From Gammaproteobacteria bacterium (GTDB taxonomy: Bacteria > Pseudomonadota > Gammaproteobacteria > Steroidobacterales > Steroidobacteraceae): a stretch of 50,121 nucleotides of DNA. The stretch lies in assembly GCA_027307325.1 (NCBI GenBank), contig DAHUXE010000063.1:1-50121 (forward strand), written 5' to 3'. The notes under the pieces were generated by a model, which saw only the letters and a program-made list of their open reading frames with translations, ran no database searches and was not told where the DNA came from. Both the position numbers and the translations under genes were made by a program. Below are positions 45,097 through 50,121 of the stretch, in pieces (positions within the stretch are counted from its first letter, which is position 1; each line of letters begins with the position of its first letter).

Positions 45097-46827
45097 CTAC
45101 TTCGCCGCCGCGGGCCGCGCCGCCGGGAACAGCTCGGGGAAATACTTGATGACGCTGATGAGGGGATTTGCGGCCGCCTGGCCGAGGCCGCAGATCGAGG
45201 CATCGCGCATGCATTGCGACAGCTCTGCGAGCAGCGCCGTGTCCCACACGCTGCGCTCCATCAGCACCACTGCCTTCTGCGTGCCGACCCGGCAGGGCGT
45301 GCACTGCCCGCACGACTCGTCCTCGAAGAAGCGCATCAGGTTGAGCGCGGCGGCGCGCACGTCGTCCTTGTCGGAGAGGATGACCACCGCCGCGGAGCCG
45401 ATGAAGCAGCCGTACTTCTCCAGCGTGCCGAAATCGAGCGGAATATCGGCCATCGATGCGGGGAGGATGCCGCCCGAGGCGCCGCCGGGCAGATAGGCGG
45501 CGAACGTGTGTCCCTCGCTGATGCCGCCGCAGAATTCCTCGATCAGCTCCCGCACGGTGATTCCCGCGGGTGCCAACTTCATGCCGGGCTGCCTGACGCG
45601 TCCGGACACCGAGAAGGACCGCAACCCGGTTCGGCCGTTGCGGCCGTGGCTCTTCCACCAGCCGACACCCCGCTCGATGAGATCGCGGACCCAGTAGAGC
45701 GTCTCGACATTATTGATGAGTGTCGGACGGCCGAAGAGGCCGACCTGGAACGGCAACGGCGGCCTGTGCCGTGGCAGCCCGCGCTTGCCTTCGATGGACT
45801 CGAGCATCGAAGACTCCTCGCCGCAGATGTACGCCCCGGCGCCGCGGCGCAGGTGGACCTTCGGCCCCCCCGGCGGAAGCTTAAGTATCTCGTTCGCCAG
45901 GATCCGCCGCGCAATCGGGTATTCGTCGCGCACGTAGATATAGATGTCGGTCGCCTCGACCACATGGGCAGCGATCAGCATCCCCTCGAGGAATCGGTGG
46001 GGATCACCGTTGAGGTAATACTGATCCTTGAAAGTTCCGGGCTCGCCCTCGTCGGCATTCACCGCCATCAGCCGCGGCCCTGGCTCGCCGCGCACGGAAC
46101 GCCACTTGCGCCCCGTGGGAAATCCCGCGCCCCCGAGGCCGCGCAGCCCGACGTCGTCCAGCACCTTGAGCACCTCCTCGACGGCGAGCGCGCCCGAGCG
46201 CAGCCGCTCGAGCGTGCGGTAGCCGCCAGCGGCGCGATAGGCGTCGTAGTCGATGTAATCCGGGACGTGCGGGTGCGTGTCCTTGTGGCCGACCGCCGCC
46301 TTGACGCTCGCCACGGTGGCGCGCGGCACGAAGTTGTGTCCGACCTCGACGGCCGGTGCCTGATCGCAGAGTCCGACGCACGGGGCGCGCACCACGCGCA
46401 CGCCGGGACCGAGCTCCCGCGCGAGCTTCCCGAGCAGCGCCTCGGAGCCGAACAGGGCGCAGGTGAGGCTGTCGCAGACCCGTACCGTGAGAGTCGGGAT
46501 GTCCTTGCCGTCCTCCTTCACGACATCGAAGTGAGCGTAGAAAGTCGCCGTCTCGAAGACTTCCGCGAAGGAGAGACGCATCGCTTCGGCGAGGGCTGCG
46601 AGGTTCGCGCCCGAGATCTGCCCGTACTTGTCCTGGATGCGGTGAAGGTATTCGATCAGCAGGTCGCGATCGCGCGGCGCGTCCCCCAGCAACGCCCGGA
46701 TGGCGTCCGCCGCGCGGGGGTCGACCTGGCGCCCTTTCGGAACAGGCCGTACGCGCACGCGGCCGCGACCGGGATGTTCGAACCTGCGGACTTTAGCTGC
46801 GTCGCGGGAGCGGTCGTGATCGGCCAT
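45097..46827 (-). CDS. fdsB: Formate dehydrogenase beta subunit, fused NuoE-like and NuoF-like modules
   Basis: This 576-residue protein passes electrons from the catalytic subunit to NAD. Residues ~35-175 are a NuoE/FdsG-like thioredoxin fold with four 2Fe-2S cysteines (VRVCDSLTC ... APCVGLC). Residues ~205-570 are NuoF/FdsB-like: GLRGLGGAGFPTGRKW binds NADH, MAVNADEGEPGTFKD binds FMN, and ESCGQCTPCR with a fourth Cys in ASICGLG binds 4Fe-4S. Many NAD-linked formate dehydrogenases encode these as two genes; the fused form resembles the two-subunit Methylobacterium Fdh1 (tungsten) type. It is the first gene of the operon. Confidence 0.94.
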   Translation of the reverse strand: MADHDRSRDAAKVRRFEHPGRGRVRVRPVPKGRQVDPRAADAIRALLGDAPRDRDLLIEYLHRIQDKYGQISGANLAALAEAMRLSFAEVFETATFYAHFDVVKEDGKDIPTLTVRVCDSLTCALFGSEALLGKLARELGPGVRVVRAPCVGLCDQAPAVEVGHNFVPRATVASVKAAVGHKDTHPHVPDYIDYDAYRAAGGYRTLERLRSGALAVEEVLKVLDDVGLRGLGGAGFPTGRKWRSVRGEPGPRLMAVNADEGEPGTFKDQYYLNGDPHRFLEGMLIAAHVVEATDIYIYVRDEYPIARRILANEILKLPPGGPKVHLRRGAGAYICGEESSMLESIEGKRGLPRHRPPLPFQVGLFGRPTLINNVETLYWVRDLIERGVGWWKSHGRNGRTGLRSFSVSGRVRQPGMKLAPAGITVRELIEEFCGGISEGHTFAAYLPGGASGGILPASMADIPLDFGTLEKYGCFIGSAAVVILSDKDDVRAAALNLMRFFEDESCGQCTPCRVGTQKAVVLMERSVWDTALLAELSQCMRDASICGLGQAAANPLISVIKYFPELFPAARPAAAK

Positions 46828-47092
46828 GAGTGCATCGTAGCGGAACGGCGCCGCGAGGGGGCAGCGCGGGTAAGCGAATGATCAATGGTATCAACAATCT
46901 GCCGGCCGCCCTTGCTGACACCCGTGTAGCGCCTCCAATCCGTGAAGCTCCATAAGTAAAACTAATCTCCAACCTTGTGGTTTCCATTATCGTAGCTCAG
47001 ACGCGACCGAAGCCCCCGCGGGTTGAACCTGGCTCCGGAGCGTGGGCACTTACCGCTGTGAGCGTGTAATCAAGTTGAGTAGCTACAACGAC

Positions 47093-47695
47093 ATGGCAGA
47101 GGTAACCCCACGCGGCGGCAGCTCAGCGGCACGCGAGCTCGAACTCATCGCGCGGGTGGCGCGCCACGACCGGCGCGCATTCGAGGAGCTCTACAACCTC
47201 TATCACCGCCGTCTGGCGCGCTTCCTCATGCGGCTCACGCGCCGTTACGACCTCGCCGAGGAGATCATCAACGATACCTTCTGGGTGGTGTGGCGCAACG
47301 CCGGGAGTTTTCGCGGCGACTCGCAGCCCTCGACCTGGATACTCGGAATCGCCTACCGCAAGGCACGCAATGCGTTCCGCAGCGCAGCGCGGGCCCGTGC
47401 CCGGGAGAACCTGAGCCCGCCCTCGTTCCCACTCACGACCGAGGCACCGGCACGTGCCGAGGAACTGCGCGACTGGCTTGCCGCGGCCCTGAGCGAGCTG
47501 CCCGTCGAGCAGCGACTGGCGGTCGAGCTGTGCTACGAGCTCGGGCATTCGTGCGAGGAGATATCGAAGATCATGGGATGTCCGGTGAACACCGTTAAGA
47601 CCCGGTTGTTTCATGCGCGTGCGAAGCTGCAGAAACGCCTGCCGGAGCTGTCCGGCGTGCCTGGCGGCGCCGCCGCGGGGAGCGAGGGATCATGA
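47093..47695 (+). CDS. ECF-type RNA polymerase sigma factor
   Basis: This sigma factor has about 200 residues from the ATG at 47093; a GTG at 47042 is the track start but has a poor ribosome site. Region 2 is FEELYNLYHRRLARFLMRLTRRYDLAEEIINDTFWVVWRNAGSFRGDSQPSTWILGIAYRKA, and region 4 is LPVEQRLAVELCYELGHSCEEISKIMGCPVNTVKTRLFHARAKLQKRL. It is coupled by a 4-bp overlap to an anti-sigma gene and followed by a subtilase. No copy of the GGGAATAAAC promoter of the other ECF system is present here, so the two regulons are separate. Confidence 0.92.
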   Translation: MAEVTPRGGSSAARELELIARVARHDRRAFEELYNLYHRRLARFLMRLTRRYDLAEEIINDTFWVVWRNAGSFRGDSQPSTWILGIAYRKARNAFRSAARARARENLSPPSFPLTTEAPARAEELRDWLAAALSELPVEQRLAVELCYELGHSCEEISKIMGCPVNTVKTRLFHARAKLQKRLPELSGVPGGAAAGSEGS

Positions 47696-48420
47696 GTGCA
47701 GATCCGGCTTTCTCCCACGAAGAGTCCTGGCTGCTGCTGCCGTGGCTCGCCAACGGGCGGCTCGGCGGCGCCGAGCGGACCCGCCTCGAGCAGCACCTGC
47801 GCAGCTGCGCCGAGTGCGCGCGCGAGATGGCGGTGCAGCGCCTCTGGTGCAGCACGCTGACGGAGCCCGAGCGGGTGACGTACGCCCCGGGACCCTCGTT
47901 CCGCAAGCTCATGGAGCGTATCGACGCGGAGCCGCCGCTGCGGGGCAGCTCTGCGGGGCTCCCGGTCGTGCGCGCGGCGCGCGCGCGCGCTGCGTGGCGG
48001 CCGCCCGGTCTCGCGTGGGCGGCGAGTTTCGTGCTGTGCGTCGGGCTCGGCACCTTCGCGCTCACCGCGTATCGCTGGTCGCAGCCGCTCTACGTCACGC
48101 ACACCGCGCCCGCGGCCGCGCATGTGAGCGTGCTGCACATCGCCTTCGAGCGCTCACTCACCGTCGGCCAGGCCGAGCGGCTGCTCATCTCTGCGGGCGC
48201 ACGCGTGGTCGAGGGGCCTGATGCGAGCGGGGTATTCGGCGTCGCGCCGGTCACCGTGGCGGCCACGCCCGGCGATGGCGCAGCCGCGCTGCGGGCGCTC
48301 GCGGACCGTCTGCGCAGTGAGTCCGAGGTGCGCTGGGTCGAGCCTCTGCCGGGTACCGAGCCGTCCCGGGGCCCATCCGCCTCGCGCGGCCCGCCCGGGC
48401 CGCCGCCGCCGAGCCCCTAG
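47692..48420 (+). CDS. Transmembrane zf-HC2 anti-sigma factor with subtilisin-propeptide-like periplasmic domain
   Basis: This 242-residue protein has an N-terminal zinc motif H35-x3-C39-x2-C42 (HLRSCAEC), a single helix at ~105-128 (GLAWAASFVLCVGLGTFALTAY) and a periplasmic segment at ~145-219. That segment (HVSVLHIAFERSLTVGQAERLLISAGARVVEGPDASGVFGV ... LRSESEVRWVEPLP) has the length and closing V-x-x-x-EP pattern of peptidase S8 propeptides. The adjacent subtilase has its own version, LARDPRVVLAEPL. A Pro-rich tail follows. It should restrain the upstream sigma factor, and the subtilase could bind or cleave its periplasmic part. Confidence 0.83.
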   Translation: MSADPAFSHEESWLLLPWLANGRLGGAERTRLEQHLRSCAECAREMAVQRLWCSTLTEPERVTYAPGPSFRKLMERIDAEPPLRGSSAGLPVVRAARARAAWRPPGLAWAASFVLCVGLGTFALTAYRWSQPLYVTHTAPAAAHVSVLHIAFERSLTVGQAERLLISAGARVVEGPDASGVFGVAPVTVAATPGDGAAALRALADRLRSESEVRWVEPLPGTEPSRGPSASRGPPGPPPPSP

Positions 48421-48431
48421 AGAAGTCGCGC

Positions 48432-49817
48432 ATGCGTGCCTGCGCCGGGCTGCTTTCGATCGCGCTCGCCTGCGCGGCGGGCGTCCCGGATGCACGCAGC
48501 GCCGAGCCCGCCGCCGGTGCGAGCGCCGCCGTCCCGGCTTCCAGCGCCCTTCCCCGCATCGTCGTCGCCTTCGCCAACGAGCCGGGCAACGCCCCGGGAC
48601 CAGCCGGCTCGACCGGACGGCGCTACGGCGGGGACGGTTACCGCGTGTCGCAGAGCGCCGCGCAGCGAGCCGCGCGCGTGGCATCCGAATATGCGCTGCG
48701 CGAGGTGGCGAGCTGGCCCATCCGCGAGCTCGAGATGCATTGCGTCGTCTACGAAATCGTGAGCGGCCGGCCGGCGGCGGATGTGCTCGCCGCGCTCGCG
48801 CGCGACCCACGGGTGGTCCTGGCGGAGCCGCTGCACGAGTTTCACACGCTCACCGCCCCACCGTCGGGCGCCTCGCAACCGGGCGCGTCGCAACCGGGCG
48901 CGTCGCCTTACAACGATCCGCTCTACGACCTGCAAACGAGCCTGCCGACGCTCGGCGTTCCCGACGCGCACCATCGCGCCCGGGGTGCCGGAGTGCGCAT
49001 CGCGCTCATCGATACCGCAGTCGATACGCACCATCCGGACCTCGCCGGCCGCATCGTCCGCAGCCGCTCCTTCATCGGAGCGAACCGTGGCGCGGGTGGC
49101 TCGCAGCGTCACGGCACCGCCATGGCGGGCATCATTGCGGCGGTGGCCAACAACAACATCGGCATCGTCGGCATCGCCCCGCTCGCGCAGCTCGAGGTGT
49201 TCGAGGCCTGCTGGCAGCTCGAGCCGGACAGCGACGCTGCGGCCTGCAACACCTTCACGCTCGCCAAAGCGCTGGCCGCGGCTCTCGAGTCCGGCTTGCC
49301 GCTCGTGAATCTGAGCGTCACCGGCCCCTCCGACCCGCTGCTCTCCGCGCTCATCGAGACCGGCTCGAGGCGCGGCGTGGTCTTCGTCGGCGCGGTCGAC
49401 GCCGGCAGCGATTTTCCCGCGGGCGTCCCGGGAGTCATAGGGGCCGCGGGCAGCGAGAGTGCCGTCCCCCCCGGCGCCCTCGCTGCCCCGGCCCGGCACG
49501 TGCTGACCCTGCGGCCGGGCGGGCAGTACGACTTCGAGTCCGGAAGCTCGGTGGCCGCCGCCGAGGTCACCGGCGTGATCGCGCTGCTCATGTCGGCCAC
49601 GCCGGTGCGCCTCGGGAGCGAGGCCATCGTGTCACTGCTCAAGCCGGCGCCCACTGCGGCGTCGGTCACCGCCGCGGACACGGAAGTGGTGAATGCGGCC
49701 GCGGCGCTCGCACGCCTCGATCTCGGGCGGCGCCAGGCCTGCAGCGCCGTGCGCGGCGGCGCCGGCGTCGCGGCGGGCTGTGCGGCGCTCGCCGGGCGTA
49801 CGCTTGACGGGCTGTAA
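48432..49817 (+). CDS. Exported S8-family serine peptidase (subtilase)
   Basis: This 461-residue protein has a signal peptide (LLSIALACAAGVPDARSA), a prodomain ending near LARDPRVVLAEPLHEF, and a catalytic domain from ~165. The triad is D194 (ALIDTAVDTHHPDL), H227 (RHGTAMAGI) and S373 (SGSSVAAAEVTG, in place of GTSxAxP). The oxyanion Asn of the AGN motif appears to be Asp in GAVDAGS, so activity may be altered. A tandem 15-bp repeat encodes GASQPGASQPGAS in the linker before the catalytic domain. It lies 11 bp after the anti-sigma gene in the same operon, which suggests a shared regulatory role. Confidence 0.87.
   Translation: MRACAGLLSIALACAAGVPDARSAEPAAGASAAVPASSALPRIVVAFANEPGNAPGPAGSTGRRYGGDGYRVSQSAAQRAARVASEYALREVASWPIRELEMHCVVYEIVSGRPAADVLAALARDPRVVLAEPLHEFHTLTAPPSGASQPGASQPGASPYNDPLYDLQTSLPTLGVPDAHHRARGAGVRIALIDTAVDTHHPDLAGRIVRSRSFIGANRGAGGSQRHGTAMAGIIAAVANNNIGIVGIAPLAQLEVFEACWQLEPDSDAAACNTFTLAKALAAALESGLPLVNLSVTGPSDPLLSALIETGSRRGVVFVGAVDAGSDFPAGVPGVIGAAGSESAVPPGALAAPARHVLTLRPGGQYDFESGSSVAAAEVTGVIALLMSATPVRLGSEAIVSLLKPAPTAASVTAADTEVVNAAAALARLDLGRRQACSAVRGGAGVAAGCAALAGRTLDGL
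48868..48906. repeat. Tandem 15-bp repeat in the subtilase linker
   Basis: Two full copies of GCGC(C/G)TCGCAACCGG and a third partial copy run head to tail. Each full unit encodes five linker residues (GASQP) between propeptide and catalytic domain. Such in-frame repeats can change linker length by slippage without breaking the protein. Confidence 0.75.
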
Positions 49818-49841
49818 GGGCGTGCCCATGCTGGCGCGGGC

Positions 49842-50121
49842 ATGGGCAGCAACCCACCCGGCCTCAGCTGGACGCTGATCGAGGAGGCGCGCGCGCGCAT
49901 CGCGCCGCTCATCCGCCCGACTCCGGTGCTCACCAGCGCGACTCTCGACGAGGAGTCGGGTGCGCACCTCTTCTTCAAGTGCGAGAACTTCCAGAAGGGC
50001 GGCGCCTTCAAGGCGCGCGGCGCCTCGAACGCCGTGTTCAGCCTCCCCGAGGCGCAGGTGCGCCACGGGGTCGCCACCCACTCCTCGGGCCACCACGCGG
50101 CCGCGCTGGCGCGCGCGGCCC
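49842..50121 (+). CDS. Threonine/serine dehydratase-like PLP enzyme, 5' part only
   Basis: Only the first 93 codons are present. IEEARARIAPLIRPTPVLTS and FFKCENFQKGGAFKARGASNAV, with the PLP lysine, match fold II threonine/serine ammonia-lyases and serine racemases. The asparagine loop, usually SSGNH, reads SSGHH here. The frame runs to the window edge, so the track does not list it. Whether it is biosynthetic, catabolic or a 3-hydroxyaspartate lyase depends on the missing part. Confidence 0.85.
   Translation, partial: MGSNPPGLSWTLIEEARARIAPLIRPTPVLTSATLDEESGAHLFFKCENFQKGGAFKARGASNAVFSLPEAQVRHGVATHSSGHHAAALARAA

Noticed and set aside
43921-46881. 986-residue plus-strand ORF opposite formate dehydrogenase
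   Set aside because: It is antisense to two clear genes, has no recognisable domain and an Arg/His/Val/Gly-rich composition typical of the complementary frame of GC-rich genes.
46793-46987. 64-residue minus-strand ORF ahead of the formate dehydrogenase operon
   Set aside because: It overlaps the fdsB start in another frame and shows no protein-like pattern; it is probably leader sequence.

Overview
The window is GC-rich, gene-dense chromosomal DNA from a free-living aerobic proteobacterium. An S-adenosylhomocysteine (SAH) riboswitch upstream of ahcY, an UrcA-family gene, a CadC-like winged-helix/TPR regulator, a TorF-type porin and a large TonB-dependent receptor together suggest a gammaproteobacterium of the Steroidobacter/Nevskia/Xanthomonadales neighbourhood. 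That placement is inference from gene content only. I see no rRNA, tRNA, CRISPR array, phage or insertion sequence.

Layout. (1) 1-2.5 kb, minus strand: a hydroxyproline-catabolism operon (DHDPS-like deaminase, 4-hydroxyproline epimerase, partial FAD dehydrogenase) with a perfect 16-bp palindrome just upstream. (2) 2.5-5.3 kb: a VOC protein and an exported PSMA-like M28 peptidase, converging on a strong hairpin. (3) 5.5-9.1 kb: a five-gene operon combining a NitT/TauT-type ABC transporter (binding protein, permease, ATPase) with a SCO1 copper chaperone and a membrane cupredoxin, which is an unusual combination. (4) 9.2-15 kb: an OsmC-like protein, a geranylgeranyl-reductase-like flavoprotein and cyclopropane fatty acid synthase, then an M13 peptidase and YceH. 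(5) 15-17.6 kb: a CadC-like regulator divergent from urcA; four 11-bp-phased TCAG repeats sit directly upstream of the regulator. (6) 17.7-25 kb: housekeeping and accessory genes (YceI, a broken GNAT acetyltransferase, methyltransferase, cystathionine lyase, EamA transporter, tyrosine phosphatase, GFA protein, exported NADP oxidoreductase with a lipoprotein, small Myb-like protein).

(7) 25.1-27.9 kb: an ECF sigma/anti-sigma pair followed by a metallophosphoesterase carrying an in-frame amber codon and an amicyanin-like cupredoxin. The sigma gene and the phosphoesterase operon share the same bipartite promoter, GCGGGAATAAAC-N14-GTCT. (8) 27.9-32.5 kb: an activated-methyl-cycle cluster (adenosine kinase, metK, SAH riboswitch, ahcY, folD). 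(9) 32.5-46.8 kb: a molybdenum/tungsten and formate dehydrogenase island with fdhD, a porin, a MOT1-type transporter, a ModE-like regulator, a TonB receptor, moeA, mobA, a ModA-like binding protein without ModBC, mobB, and a two-gene NAD-linked formate dehydrogenase whose second subunit fuses the NuoE-like and NuoF-like modules.

(10) 47.1-49.8 kb: an ECF sigma factor, a membrane anti-sigma factor and an exported subtilase. The periplasmic tail of the anti-sigma factor resembles a subtilisin propeptide. This is the best candidate for a poorly described system in the window. The window ends in the first 93 codons of a threonine/serine dehydratase.
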